DNA of 64,000 nt from Candidatus Gastranaerophilales bacterium (GCA_944323935.1 CALUUJ010000001.1:1-64000); one strand, 5' to 3'. Positions 9,554 to 18,619 are shown, counted from the first letter of the stretch. Numbers and translations are program-made. Notes: a model not told the origin generated them from the letters alone.

Positions 9554-9748
9554 TTTGATTTTAGTAAAAATAATGAAAGAATAATGATTATAGATGTCAA
9601 TGGTCATTGTATGAGCCCCAAATAAGTTTTTTTATTTATCAATTCAAAACAAATATTCTAATTCTAGAGTTTGTTATAATTTCGTAATCATATATATAAA
9701 AAATTTTTTAGATTAGCAATTCTAATATGTATTTTTTTTTAAATATAT

Positions 9749-9777
9749 TATAATATATTTAAATATTAATTTAGGAG
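9749..9777 (+). promoter_or_regulatory. -10 box and ribosome-binding site of the 9789 gene
   Basis: A TATAAT hexamer (9749-9754) lies in an A/T-only tract, with AGGAG at 9773-9777, 11 nt before the ATG. No good -35 is visible. The rest of the 235-bp gap after the DUF2142 gene is A/T-rich and holds no gene that I can see. Confidence 0.45.
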
Positions 9778-9788
9778 AAAATAAAAGT

Positions 9789-10409
9789 ATGAATTATTTT
9801 GATGGAGTGAATTTATCATCATTAGAAAAAATAGAAACAACAAAATCTAAAATGCCAAAATCAGCAGAGCAAGATACAACAAAAAAGGAAAAATCATGTA
9901 ATCCTGAAGATATTTTAAATGCGGTTAATGCTCAAGGTCTTATAAATAAACCTTTTGTGACAACAACAAATCAAATAACATTTGAAGATAATGGTTCTAT
10001 TATTGCTGACAGAAGAAAAATGACTGTTCAAAACGGAAAAGTTCAGTTTGGCAAGCCTGTGGCTATTTCTTTGCCTATTGATAAAACTTTGTCTACAGAA
10101 GACAATAAACAGGAATATATAAACACAATGTTATCTAATTCAAAAAATATTTTAAATTGTGTATTTTTAGCTAAAGATAGTGATGGAACAGATGTTCAGA
10201 TCTCAATTCAGGCTGATAAAAGTAATCCGTATAAAATTTCTGTATCCAAAAGAAAAGATATTAAAGATAAATTTGAGGCAGATACTGTTAATACTTTTAA
10301 TAAATCGATTGGTACATCTGATGATGCGATAAAAACGGTAATTCAAGCTGAGCTTGAGAAATACGGATTTGAAAATTTGAAGCAATTTGCTATTGCTAAT
10401 AAGGATTAA
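9789..10409 (+). CDS. Orphan soluble protein, function unknown
   Basis: I do not recognise this 206-residue protein. It has a Lys/Ser/Thr-rich, probably disordered N-terminus (1-40). A beta-rich middle with strands such as NQITFEDNGSIIADRRKMTV and KVQFGKPVAISLP (60-105) follows, and the C-terminus is helical. There is no signal peptide, membrane helix or cysteine cluster. It has its own -10 box, a clear AGGAG ribosome-binding site, and a shared convergent terminator at 10424-10455. It is therefore a monocistronic gene that is probably expressed. Confidence 0.65.
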   Translation: MNYFDGVNLSSLEKIETTKSKMPKSAEQDTTKKEKSCNPEDILNAVNAQGLINKPFVTTTNQITFEDNGSIIADRRKMTVQNGKVQFGKPVAISLPIDKTLSTEDNKQEYINTMLSNSKNILNCVFLAKDSDGTDVQISIQADKSNPYKISVSKRKDIKDKFEADTVNTFNKSIGTSDDAIKTVIQAELEKYGFENLKQFAIANKD

Positions 10410-10423
10410 CATAAATTAAGAAT

Positions 10424-10455
10424 AAAAAATAGCTGATATTAATCAGCTATTTTTT
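10424..10455. terminator. Bidirectional terminator between 9789 gene and ade
   Basis: A 14-bp A/T-flanked stem (core TAGCTGAT / ATCAGCTA, loop ATTA) ends in a T run on each strand. The ade stop codon (TGA at 10443-10445 on the minus strand) is inside the stem. Confidence 0.85.
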
Positions 10456-12161
10456 TTGAATAATTCTATAAAGTTATTATTGATCACATCCATTAATCCT
10501 TTATCTGTGAGTTTAAGTTCAGGTATTACAGATAAAGAAAGGAACGCCATTGTCATAAAAGGTTCTTTCAGTAAACATCCAATAAGTTTTTCTGCTTTTT
10601 TTAGTTCTTCAGATTTTCTGATTACAGTATTTGCACTTTCTTCAGACATAATACCTGCTATAGGAAGTTCAAGTTTTGCTAAGACTTCTCCATCTTTTAT
10701 TATTACTTTACCACCTTGTGATTTAACAAGTTCTTTTATTGCTTTGAACATGTCATCATCATTTGTGCCGATTACAATCATATTGTGTGAATCATGTGCT
10801 ACAGTTGAAGCAATAGCTCCTGATTTAAGACCAAATCCCTTTACAAAGCCTTTTCCTATATTTCCGCTGGCTTTATGTCTTTCGATGACGAGTATTTTTA
10901 ATATATCTTCCTCAATATTGCTTTGGGCGTATCCATTCTGTATATTTATTTTCCCTTCAACACATTTTGTAACTAATTGGCCGTCTGTTACTTCAATTGT
11001 TTTCACTCTATTTGATAGTGCTTTAATCTTTAAATCTTCTTTTTCAAGCCATCTGATATTTACTGTGCCTCTGAGAGAAGAAAGAAGTTTGTTATCTATA
11101 TTTATTGTCATCTTTCCGTTTTGTGCGACAATATTACCATTTTTTATTACGGTTTGAGGCTTGAAAGTTTCTAAATTATCAAGTAGTAGCAAATCGGCCT
11201 TATATCCTGGGGCTATAGCTCCAAGATTCTTTATTCCAAAATATTCTGCTGTATTTATACTTGCCATTTGGATTGCTTTGATCGGATTTATGCCTTTTTC
11301 AACCGCTCTTCTTACCATCATATTTATGTGTTCTTTTAATGCAGATGGATAACGGTCATCTGTTACAAAAATGCATTTTCTTGTTGGAAAATTTTTTAAT
11401 ACAGGAATTAATGCATCTAAATCTTTTGCTGCACTACCTTCTCTTACCATTAAATACATACCGAGTCTCAATTTCTCAATTGCTTCATTCTGATTTGTAC
11501 ATTCATGGTCTGATGAAACACCAGCCGCAACATAAGCACATAAATCTTTACCTGATAAATATGGTGCATGACCATCTATTCTTTTTCTTTTTTCAATCGC
11601 AAGTTTTATTTTAGATAGAACTTCTTTATCAAGATTTACAACGCCTGGGTAATTCATCATTTCTGCAAGTCCTAAAACCCAAGGACTATCTATTAAAAGT
11701 GATAAATCATAACTATTTAATTCAAAACCTGATGTTTCGTAAGGAGTTGCAGGTACACAAGAGGGAAGAGTCATATATACATCTAATGGTAAGTCTTTAG
11801 ATGCTTCACGCATAAAACTTATTCCATGTAAACCTATTACATTTGATATTTCATGGGGATCTGCAACTACTGTTGTAGTTCCTGTTGGAACTACCATTTT
11901 TGCGAATTCAGATGGTAACAGCATAGAACTTTCAATATGTACGTGACCATCTATAAATGAAGGACTTACATATTTTCCAGTTGCATCAATCTCATTTTCT
12001 CCTTTATAGTTTTCGCCTATACCTGCAATTATTCCTTCTTTTATAGCAATATCTGATTTGTATATTTCTTCAGAAAGGACATTTATAATTTGTGCATTTT
12101 TTATTACTAAATCTGCTTTTTCTACACCTTTGGCTGTCTTAATAATTCCTTCTATACCCAT
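10443..12161 (-). CDS. ade: Adenine deaminase
   Basis: It converts adenine to hypoxanthine plus ammonia for purine salvage. The 572-residue protein has the amidohydrolase fold of the Ade family. Key motifs are the metal-binding DGHVHIESSML, HAPYLSGKDL, SSDHECTN, a TDDRYP stretch, and the C-terminal AHDSHNMIVIG block that separates Ade from other amidohydrolases. I chose the ATG at 12161 because AAAGGAGT sits 5 nt upstream. An in-frame start at 12188 would add nine residues with no ribosome-binding site. It is monocistronic and ends in the shared terminator. Confidence 0.95.
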   Translation of the reverse strand: MGIEGIIKTAKGVEKADLVIKNAQIINVLSEEIYKSDIAIKEGIIAGIGENYKGENEIDATGKYVSPSFIDGHVHIESSMLLPSEFAKMVVPTGTTTVVADPHEISNVIGLHGISFMREASKDLPLDVYMTLPSCVPATPYETSGFELNSYDLSLLIDSPWVLGLAEMMNYPGVVNLDKEVLSKIKLAIEKRKRIDGHAPYLSGKDLCAYVAAGVSSDHECTNQNEAIEKLRLGMYLMVREGSAAKDLDALIPVLKNFPTRKCIFVTDDRYPSALKEHINMMVRRAVEKGINPIKAIQMASINTAEYFGIKNLGAIAPGYKADLLLLDNLETFKPQTVIKNGNIVAQNGKMTINIDNKLLSSLRGTVNIRWLEKEDLKIKALSNRVKTIEVTDGQLVTKCVEGKINIQNGYAQSNIEEDILKILVIERHKASGNIGKGFVKGFGLKSGAIASTVAHDSHNMIVIGTNDDDMFKAIKELVKSQGGKVIIKDGEVLAKLELPIAGIMSEESANTVIRKSEELKKAEKLIGCLLKEPFMTMAFLSLSVIPELKLTDKGLMDVINNNFIELFKKNS

Positions 12162-12327
12162 AAATACTCCTTTGCTATATGCTAGCATGTTTTTTGCAAA
12201 TCTAAAATATATAATTTTAGGATGAAATATTAATTAATGTAAAATTTTGTTTGATTTAAAACAATAAAAAATCTTTATTGTTTTTTTTAAGTTGTGCAAT
12301 TAAGTGTTCATAAAGTTTTGTGTATAT

Positions 12328-12333
12328 TATAAT
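12328..12333 (+). promoter_or_regulatory. -10 box upstream of the 12358 gene
   Basis: TATAAT lies 24 nt before the ATG, followed by an AAGGA ribosome-binding site at about 12345. No convincing -35 is visible. Confidence 0.4.
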
Positions 12334-12357
12334 ATACAAATAAGTAAGGAAAAATAA

Positions 12358-12588
12358 ATGAAAGTTTCACCTATTAATTTTAGTTTGAATCAGGCTGAAA
12401 AAGCAAATAACTCAAATGATTTTATTCATACAACAGTTAGACATAATTCTCTTTCAGATATGGATTTTAACATAATAGCTGATACTATAAGATGTCAGAA
12501 TTTAAAGAACCAGATGAACGTTCGATTGATGAATCTTAGACGCAGTTTAAATAGTTGCATGGCTCAAAATTTATATAATAAGCAATAA
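12358..12588 (+). CDS. Small orphan protein with MKVSPINF leader
   Basis: The 76-residue product has no recognised family. It begins MKVSPINFSLNQ, similar in style to the first residues of several other orphans here. It is otherwise polar, with a basic helical second half (NLKNQMNVRLMNLRRSL). No signal peptide or membrane helix is visible. A TATAAT box, an AAGGA ribosome-binding site and a convergent hairpin at the stop support a real gene. Function unknown. Confidence 0.6.
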   Translation: MKVSPINFSLNQAEKANNSNDFIHTTVRHNSLSDMDFNIIADTIRCQNLKNQMNVRLMNLRRSLNSCMAQNLYNKQ

Positions 12589-12614
12589 TAAATATTTTAT
12601 ATTGTGCTTATTAT
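12575..12614. terminator. Convergent A/T-rich terminator hairpin
   Basis: A perfect 10-bp arm pair (ATAATAAGCA at 12575-12584, TGCTTATTAT at 12605-12614), extended by a few bulged pairs, spans the stop codons of both the 76-residue gene and the FlhA-like gene. Its GC content is low, so efficiency is uncertain. Confidence 0.5.
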
Positions 12615-14063
12615 ATTAAGCGGATATTCATATAAGAGTTCTTCCCTTGCTATTACTTTTATATTTGAGATCATTTGCGAAAGTATTAAATATATAATAT
12701 GTCTTACTTTCATTGGTGCAATTAATATTATTTCTTTAGTTTCTGGTGTATTTTGTTCTACTTTTTCTTTTAAATTTCTTACAATTTCTTCTATTTTTGT
12801 GCTTTCAATTCTTATAACTTCATCTTGAACATTTTTATCTCCGATAAACGATTTGATACTATTTGCAGACAACTCATAAGCATATATATTTTTATCTTTT
12901 CCATTACATAAAGATGCACTTATTTGTCTTGCTAATGATACCCTTATTCTTTCTAAGAGCTCTTCCTTATTCGTTTCATCGGCAAAGTCATTAATCTTTT
13001 CAAATATGTATACGATATCTTTCACTGATACTTTTTCTTTAATAAGACTAGTAAGAATATATTTTAGTTCTGCAACAGACATATAATCAGGAATAATATT
13101 TTCAATAAGATATAAATTTTGATTTCCAACAATCTCAATGTACCTATTGATATCAGAATAATCAAAAATATCGTCAATATATTTTGTGACGGTATATTCT
13201 ATTAAATAAGCAATATAGTCTGTTGTATCAAGTCCTTTTGCCCAAAAATCCTTTGCTTTTTCTGATTTTATCCATATTGTATTTAAACCTGTAACGATAT
13301 CTCTATTCCTGAATGAATTATCCGGAAGTTTTTCGATTTTTAGTTCATGTTCAAAGAACATAGTATAATTCCAATAAGCTTTTGAATTAATTACGGGAAC
13401 TCCTCTTACCTTTAACACAAATTCATTTTCGTCCAGCGTGTCGTCTACCTCAATTTTTATTTTTGGAATGATATAGCCAAGACTTTCTGTAAGATTTTGT
13501 CTTATAAGAACAATCTGTGAGAGCATATTATATTCGTTATCATTATCAAGAATATCAATTAATTCTTCTGAAATAGCCAAAGTTAATTTCTGTTCTCCAA
13601 GTTTTTGTTCCATTATATCCGGATTTATGGTTTTCGAAAGTTTCTTTTTTAGGTCATCAAGCTCATCAATATGTTTTGAAATTTCGGCATTTAAAATTGC
13701 TCTTGAATCTTCTGATGTTTCATCAATTAAGGATTTAACTTGTGCAATTTTTTGTCTTTTTTCTTTAATCTTCTTTTGTATGTCAACACATAGCTCATAA
13801 GGGTCAAGTTCAGGATTTATAATCCTTTCTATTCTTGATTTGAAATTTAATAAGTCATCATTTTCATTTAATAAATTATCTTCATTTTCTGTCTCTTTTA
13901 TGAATATACAGTTATAGAAAACTCCGTCATCATTTTCTATTTCTTGAATTGAATATACCTCCCAACCGTCTTTTGACATTTCATTCAAAAGATTTTCTAG
14001 TTTCTCGTTATCGTTATAAGGTGAAGTTCTTATTGTATATACATTTCTTGTAGGTTTGTACAT
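12597..14063 (-). CDS. Soluble FlhA/SctV C-domain homologue fused to a DUF4177-like domain
   Basis: The 488-residue protein has no membrane helix. Residues 7-56 resemble DUF4177 (a YTIRTS strand, then LLNEMSKDGWEVYSIQEI). A charged coiled coil covers about 75-150. Residues 160-488 align by eye with the cytoplasmic C-domain of FlhA/SctV export-gate proteins. Matches include IPKIKIEVDD..LDENEFVLKVRGVPV, TDYIAYLIEYTVTKYI, MSVAELKYILTSLIKEKVSVKDI, RIRVSLARQISASL, and a terminal IAPMKVRHIIYLIL...PLNIISTI. In secretion systems this domain forms the nonameric ring that docks substrate-chaperone complexes. The export-gate membrane half is absent and no other secretion gene lies nearby. It lies 61 bp after the 180-residue gene and is probably co-transcribed. 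Function unknown; recruitment of the ring for another purpose is inference. Confidence 0.8.
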   Translation of the reverse strand: MYKPTRNVYTIRTSPYNDNEKLENLLNEMSKDGWEVYSIQEIENDDGVFYNCIFIKETENEDNLLNENDDLLNFKSRIERIINPELDPYELCVDIQKKIKEKRQKIAQVKSLIDETSEDSRAILNAEISKHIDELDDLKKKLSKTINPDIMEQKLGEQKLTLAISEELIDILDNDNEYNMLSQIVLIRQNLTESLGYIIPKIKIEVDDTLDENEFVLKVRGVPVINSKAYWNYTMFFEHELKIEKLPDNSFRNRDIVTGLNTIWIKSEKAKDFWAKGLDTTDYIAYLIEYTVTKYIDDIFDYSDINRYIEIVGNQNLYLIENIIPDYMSVAELKYILTSLIKEKVSVKDIVYIFEKINDFADETNKEELLERIRVSLARQISASLCNGKDKNIYAYELSANSIKSFIGDKNVQDEVIRIESTKIEEIVRNLKEKVEQNTPETKEIILIAPMKVRHIIYLILSQMISNIKVIAREELLYEYPLNIISTI

Positions 14064-14124
14064 TTTTCAATCCTTTTTTAGCTGTTTTAATTAAATGATA
14101 ACATTTTTATTATAATTTTAAAAT

Positions 14125-14667
14125 TTATTTTTGGATAAGTCCTGTTGCTTGTTTACCATTGCAATTATATTTTAGAATATAGTATCCTTTTCCTGAATCT
14201 TCAATCTTAGCGTAAGAATTTGCAGCAGCACGTTCTTTAAAAGCAATAAGGTCCTCTTCTGCTTCTCTTATTTTTTTTAGTTTTTGCTTTGCTTGTGCTG
14301 TTCGTAATCGGCCTATTATTTCTGTTTCTTCGTTTAATTCTTCTTGAGTATACATTTTCTCTACCAGTTTTATTACTCTGACACGGGCTTTTATTTTATT
14401 GCTTTGGTATAGTTCAAGAAATTTCATGTCTTGTGACAGTACAACCATATAATACCCATCTTGAATAGTATTTCCCCATTCATCATATAATTTGCACGGA
14501 AGTGTTAAGTTTGGATATTGGCTGGATTCAGGACCGTTTTTATATTGAGGTTTTTCTTTATCATAAACACCTGATGGATATATCGGATTATTAAAATGCC
14601 TGTTTATGCTATTAAAATCCGTCATGAAATCAAAATCGTTTGCAATTAAATTATTATCAATTATCAT
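14125..14667 (-). CDS. Orphan protein upstream of the FlhA-like gene
   Basis: I do not recognise this 180-residue protein. The N-terminal 45 residues are polar and Asn/Pro-rich. Residues 55-103 look beta-rich (LPCKLYDEWGNTIQDGYYMVV and following strands). About 108-150 is a charged helix or coiled coil rich in E, K and R (EETEIIGRLRTAQAKQKLKK), and the C-terminus returns to beta (KGYYILKYNCNGKQATGLI). The ATG follows a good AAGGA site. It is the first gene of a two-gene unit with the FlhA C-domain homologue, so a functional link is plausible but unproven. Confidence 0.65.
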   Translation of the reverse strand: MIIDNNLIANDFDFMTDFNSINRHFNNPIYPSGVYDKEKPQYKNGPESSQYPNLTLPCKLYDEWGNTIQDGYYMVVLSQDMKFLELYQSNKIKARVRVIKLVEKMYTQEELNEETEIIGRLRTAQAKQKLKKIREAEEDLIAFKERAAANSYAKIEDSGKGYYILKYNCNGKQATGLIQK

Positions 14668-14755
14668 TATTAATTCCTTAGGATGATATTTTATCAGATT
14701 TTGTATGAATTTATCAATTTTGGTTTATAATATTCATATTAAGAACGAGGTTGTT

Positions 14756-15346
14756 ATGGATAAAAAAACAGTTTTAAGTTATATACCAACGGTTATAGAA
14801 GCATCATCAAGAGGAGAAAAGTCTTTTGATATTTTCTCAAGATTATTAAGAGAAAGAATTATTTTCTTGGGTGAAGAAATTGATGATGAAATGGCTAATT
14901 CGATTGTTGCACAATTGTTAGTTTTAGATGCAGAAAATCCGGAAAAGGATATTATGATGTATATTAATAGTCCCGGAGGTGTTATAACTGCAGGTATGGC
15001 AATCTATGATACTATGAAACATGTTCGAGCCGATGTTTGTACAATTTGTTTAGGAGAAGCAGCTTCAATGGGTGCATTCCTATTATCAGGCGGAACAAAA
15101 GGTAAAAGAATGGCACTTCCGAGTGCAAGAATAATGATTCATCAACCTTTAGGCGGTGCTCAAGGTCAAGCTACAGATATTGAAATTGAAGCTAAAGAAA
15201 TTCTGAGAATGAAAAAAGAACTTAATACTCTTTTAGCGGAACATACAGGGCAATCTATAGAAAAAATATATGCAGATACAGAAAGAGATAACTATATGTC
15301 TGCACAAGAAGCTGTAGAGTACGGTTTGATTGACAAAGTTATATAG
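14756..15346 (+). CDS. clpP: ATP-dependent Clp protease proteolytic subunit
   Basis: ClpP forms the tetradecameric serine protease chamber used by Clp ATPases. The 196-residue product has the full catalytic triad: Ser104 in GEAASMG, His129 in MIHQP and Asp178 in ERDNY. It also has the MYINSPGG oxyanion loop and the GLIDKVI terminus. I chose the ATG at 14756, 5 nt after GAGG. An in-frame TTG at 14705 would add 17 residues not seen in ClpP. No clpX is adjacent. The divergent spacer to the 14125 gene carries a TATAAT-like box at about 14726. Confidence 0.97.
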   Translation: MDKKTVLSYIPTVIEASSRGEKSFDIFSRLLRERIIFLGEEIDDEMANSIVAQLLVLDAENPEKDIMMYINSPGGVITAGMAIYDTMKHVRADVCTICLGEAASMGAFLLSGGTKGKRMALPSARIMIHQPLGGAQGQATDIEIEAKEILRMKKELNTLLAEHTGQSIEKIYADTERDNYMSAQEAVEYGLIDKVI

Positions 15347-15446
15347 ATTTAATTATAAAAAGCACCTAAATTATTTGCAAAACAAAAGATGTTTTTGTGC
15401 TATCATTTTTTCAGGTAGTTAATTTTCTAAGGAGTTAGAAGCTGGT

Positions 15447-16400
15447 ATGGCAAAAAAGTACAGAATAGGGGTAGATGTAGGCGGAACAAATGTAAAAGTT
15501 GCGTTAGTTGATAAAGATGGAAGTATTGTATACTCTGATACAGTTCCGACCAGAGCTGAAATGGGTTATGAATATACTATATCTAATATTATAAAAGCAA
15601 TTGGGGACGTAATAAAAGAATCAAAAGTGGCAAAAGAAACAATTGACGGTATTGGTTTCGGATTTCCCGGACAGATTGATTGTGACAATGGTATTGTAAG
15701 ATTGGCACCAAATATCCCCGGTTGGGTTAATATTCCTATTGCAGATATTGTTTCAAAAGAATTTAATATACCTGTTAAAGTCGATAATGATGTAAGGTGT
15801 GCTGCACTCGCAGAATTAAATTATGGCGCAGGTAAGGGTGCTAACAATATGATTTGTATTACTGTTGGTACAGGTATTGGTTCCGGTTTAATCGTTAATG
15901 GAAAGCTGGTTCGCGGTGCGAGTAATGCTGCTGGTGAAATAGGTCATATAAAATTACAAATGGAAAATGGTCCTCTATGCGGATGTGGAGATCATGGTTG
16001 TCTTGAAGCTTTTGCATCAGGTCCGAGTATTGTTGCTATGGCTGAAGAATATATTAAAGGCGGAAAGTCTACAAAATATAGAGAACTTGCAAAAAATGAA
16101 ATTACTCCTTATGTAGTTTGCGAAGCAGCTAAACAAGGTGATGTAGTTGCTAAGAAGATATTTGAAATAATAGGTAATTATATTGGTATTGGCTTGGCAA
16201 GTGTTGTTAATTTATTAAATCCTGAAAAAATTGTTATTGGCGGTGGTGTTGCTGATGCAGGTGATTTATTATTTCAACCTATAAAAGAAACTTTGAAAAA
16301 ACGTTCTATGCCAATTCAAGGTGCTGCTGTTGAAGTTGTTCATGCTGAACTGGGTAATACAGCAGGAGTAATTGGTGCAAGTCTATTAATTGAAAATTAA
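15447..16400 (+). CDS. ROK family glucokinase
   Basis: Phosphorylates glucose (or a related sugar) with ATP for entry into glycolysis. The 317-residue protein has the ROK N-terminal phosphate motif GVDVGGTNVKVALVD, a second ATP motif TVGTGIGSGLIVNG, the ROK signature with catalytic ExGH (AAGEIGHIKL), and the zinc-binding CGCGDHGCLEAFASGP. A good AAGGAGTT site precedes the ATG. It lies 100 bp after clpP and 5 bp before holA. Family membership is certain. Glucose specificity is inferred from similarity to bacterial GlcK proteins; N-acetylmannosamine or fructose kinases are alternatives. Confidence 0.92.
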   Translation: MAKKYRIGVDVGGTNVKVALVDKDGSIVYSDTVPTRAEMGYEYTISNIIKAIGDVIKESKVAKETIDGIGFGFPGQIDCDNGIVRLAPNIPGWVNIPIADIVSKEFNIPVKVDNDVRCAALAELNYGAGKGANNMICITVGTGIGSGLIVNGKLVRGASNAAGEIGHIKLQMENGPLCGCGDHGCLEAFASGPSIVAMAEEYIKGGKSTKYRELAKNEITPYVVCEAAKQGDVVAKKIFEIIGNYIGIGLASVVNLLNPEKIVIGGGVADAGDLLFQPIKETLKKRSMPIQGAAVEVVHAELGNTAGVIGASLLIEN

Positions 16401-16405
16401 AATAA

Positions 16406-17374
16406 ATGGCAGTATTTTTATTTTACGGACAAGAAGAATATTTAATGGAAAAAGAAATCAAGAAGCTTAAAAATGAGCTTCTTGATGCTTCTTTTATGTC
16501 AATGTCTTATAAGGTATTTGATAATCCTTCTTTTAATATATTGATGGATTGTGTTCAATCTGCACCGTTAATGTTTGGAAATACTTTAACTATTATTTAT
16601 ATTGATAAATATTTAATAGGGAATAAAATGAGTCTTGATGATAAACAAATAGATAGTATTAACTATGCTCTTTCAAATTTAAGTGATAATGTTAATATAA
16701 TTTTTATTTGTAAAATACCAAGAGATGAAAATAAAAAGCCAGATTCAAGAAAAAAATTGTATAAGATACTTTCTAAATATTCTCAAGTTAGAGAATTTGC
16801 ACAATATAGAAGTTATGATAAACAGCTTCAGTCAGAAATATTAAAAATGGCAAAAGAAAAAGATTTAACTATTAGTTCTGATAATGTTTCATTTTTAATC
16901 GAACAGTTAGGTGTTAATCTTACATTGATAGACTCTGAATTAGAAAAATTAAAGATTGCTATTCATCCTAATAAAGCTATAAACCAAGATGCAATAAAAA
17001 AATATTGTACATCCTCCGAAGATGTTTTTATTCTTGCTGATTTAATTATTCAGGGGAACAAAAATGAAATATTAAAACAATATGATTTATTAACCGAGAA
17101 GCGACATCCTTTGGAAATATTTTCTGTTTTACAAAGTAATTTTCAACGTTTTGTTTTTGTTAAAAATTATGAAAAGAAAATGTCAACAAAAGATATAGCT
17201 TTAAAACTAAAGTTGCATGAATTTGTTGTTAAGAAAATGCAAGAAAAACTGAAAAAAATCTCTCTTGATAAATTACTTCAAATAAGAGAAAATCTTATAA
17301 ATGCAGAGTATAAATTAAAAACAGGACAATTTGCAGCAAGTGAAATATTATTGGAACTTACATTATTGAGATAG
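16406..17374 (+). CDS. holA: DNA polymerase III subunit delta
   Basis: HolA opens the beta sliding clamp as part of the clamp loader. The 322-residue length fits. The N-terminal MAVFLFYGQEEYLMEKEIKKLK corresponds to the family's degenerate P-loop region. Mid-protein stretches NIIFICKIPRDENKK and NLTLIDSELEKLKIAI, and the C-terminal collar helices ending in TGQFAASEILLELTLLR, match HolA. No Shine-Dalgarno is visible, but the start is 5 bp after the glucokinase stop, so coupled translation is likely. It is followed directly (1 bp gap) by the delta-prime gene. Confidence 0.88.
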   Translation: MAVFLFYGQEEYLMEKEIKKLKNELLDASFMSMSYKVFDNPSFNILMDCVQSAPLMFGNTLTIIYIDKYLIGNKMSLDDKQIDSINYALSNLSDNVNIIFICKIPRDENKKPDSRKKLYKILSKYSQVREFAQYRSYDKQLQSEILKMAKEKDLTISSDNVSFLIEQLGVNLTLIDSELEKLKIAIHPNKAINQDAIKKYCTSSEDVFILADLIIQGNKNEILKQYDLLTEKRHPLEIFSVLQSNFQRFVFVKNYEKKMSTKDIALKLKLHEFVVKKMQEKLKKISLDKLLQIRENLINAEYKLKTGQFAASEILLELTLLR

Positions 17375-17375
17375 T

Positions 17376-18320
17376 ATGAATAAAGTATTAGATAAAAAAT
17401 ATCCGTATTTGAGTAATTTTTTAAAAACTGCAATTGAGCAGAATAGGTTATTTCATTCAATTATTTTATATGGAAGTAATAACTATATAAAATATGCAAT
17501 GGCAATGGAAATGGCAAGGCTGTTAAATTGTCTTGAAGATGGAAGAGAAGATTGCAGTTGTCAAAATTGCCGTTGGATTAGAGAAAACAAACATCCTGCA
17601 GTAATGACAATTTCTAAAATTGATAATAAGACTGATTCAAGTAAAACAGTTATTTCAGAAGATCAAGTAAATATGGTACTGGATACTTTGGTAAATTCTT
17701 CTGATTATCATAGAGTATTTATTTTTTGTGATGCGGAATTTAAAACTCTTTCTTGCTCAGAAATGCAAGAATATAATGAATTTATTTCTGTAGGATTTAA
17801 CATGCCACAGGAGAAAGATGAAGATAAATATTGGCTTCCCAAAGGTATTAACACCGGATGTTTTTCAACAGTAGCGGCAAATGCTATGTTGAAATCTATA
17901 GAAGAACCGTCAGATAAAGTTACTTTTATATTTTTAACAAATAATAAAGACGATATTCTGCAAACAATAGTATCTCGCTCGCAAGCTTTTTATGTTGCTG
18001 ATTCAAAAACTAGTTTATATAATGTTGCGTTTTTTGAAAAATATTTTGAACAATATCCGGATTTTAATAAAGATTATGCATTGGATTTTGCGCAGACACT
18101 TTATAATTACCAAACAGAAAATGATATAGAACCATCATATATAATAGATTGTATCCAATATTATCTTGCCCAACTTTTGAAAGCAAATATAAATAATTCA
18201 CTTTTAGTGAGAAAAATATATAATGATATTGAAAAAACAGAAAAATCCAAGAAAATGCTAAATGCATATATAAAGGAACAAACTGTATATGAGAATTTAG
18301 CGTTTTATTTCTCAAAGTAA
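17376..18320 (+). CDS. holB: DNA polymerase III delta-prime-like clamp loader subunit
   Basis: This is the delta-prime arm of the clamp loader. Zinc-module cysteines Cys52, Cys60, Cys62 and Cys65 are present, as are ANAMLKSIEEP (169-178), the equivalent of the ANALLKTLEEP block, and an SRSQ version (200-203) of the SRC motif. The P-loop position (31-41, LYGSNNYIKYA) has lost the GKT consensus, so nucleotide binding is unlikely, as in E. coli delta-prime. About 40 residues (122-163) are inserted between the Walker B-like strand VFIFCDAE and the LKSIEEP helix, where most homologues have about a dozen. Adjacency to holA supports the call. Confidence 0.85.
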   Translation: MNKVLDKKYPYLSNFLKTAIEQNRLFHSIILYGSNNYIKYAMAMEMARLLNCLEDGREDCSCQNCRWIRENKHPAVMTISKIDNKTDSSKTVISEDQVNMVLDTLVNSSDYHRVFIFCDAEFKTLSCSEMQEYNEFISVGFNMPQEKDEDKYWLPKGINTGCFSTVAANAMLKSIEEPSDKVTFIFLTNNKDDILQTIVSRSQAFYVADSKTSLYNVAFFEKYFEQYPDFNKDYALDFAQTLYNYQTENDIEPSYIIDCIQYYLAQLLKANINNSLLVRKIYNDIEKTEKSKKMLNAYIKEQTVYENLAFYFSK

Positions 18321-18382
18321 AACTGATATAAATAGCAATAATTTAAGCTTTTTCGTTTTTATATTATTGTGGAAGGGGCTTT

Positions 18383-18619
18383 ATGAGTATTTGCAAAAAT
18401 ATATTATGTAATATAACAGGTAAAGCTACAGGCAAAGCAGTAGTAGCTATACCACCTAGTATTGAGGCAATACAAGCGAGCGCAAATCAGGCTTTCTCTA
18501 AAAACCTTGCTGAGCTTGAAAAATTTGCACAAACAGAGCTTCCTCAAACAATAAAAGATCATAAAGCAGCTTTAGAAGGGTTAGAACAATTATCTAAGAA
18601 TATAAAGAGTATGATTTAA
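18383..18619 (+). CDS. Small helical orphan protein
   Basis: The 78-residue product has no recognised family. Two cysteines lie near the N-terminus (MSICKNILCNITGKATGKA). The rest is predicted helical with heptad-like spacing (SKNLAELEKFAQTELPQTIKDHKAALEGLEQLSKNIKSM), so it may be a small coiled-coil oligomer. A strong GGAAGGGG ribosome-binding site precedes the ATG. It lies 62 bp after holB on the same strand. Function unknown. Confidence 0.6.
   Translation: MSICKNILCNITGKATGKAVVAIPPSIEAIQASANQAFSKNLAELEKFAQTELPQTIKDHKAALEGLEQLSKNIKSMI

Noticed and set aside
10456-11157. 233-codon open frame antisense to ade
   Set aside because: It lies wholly within the clear adenine deaminase gene on the other strand, has no ribosome-binding site, and its translation is a low-complexity hydrophobic/Ser-rich shadow.
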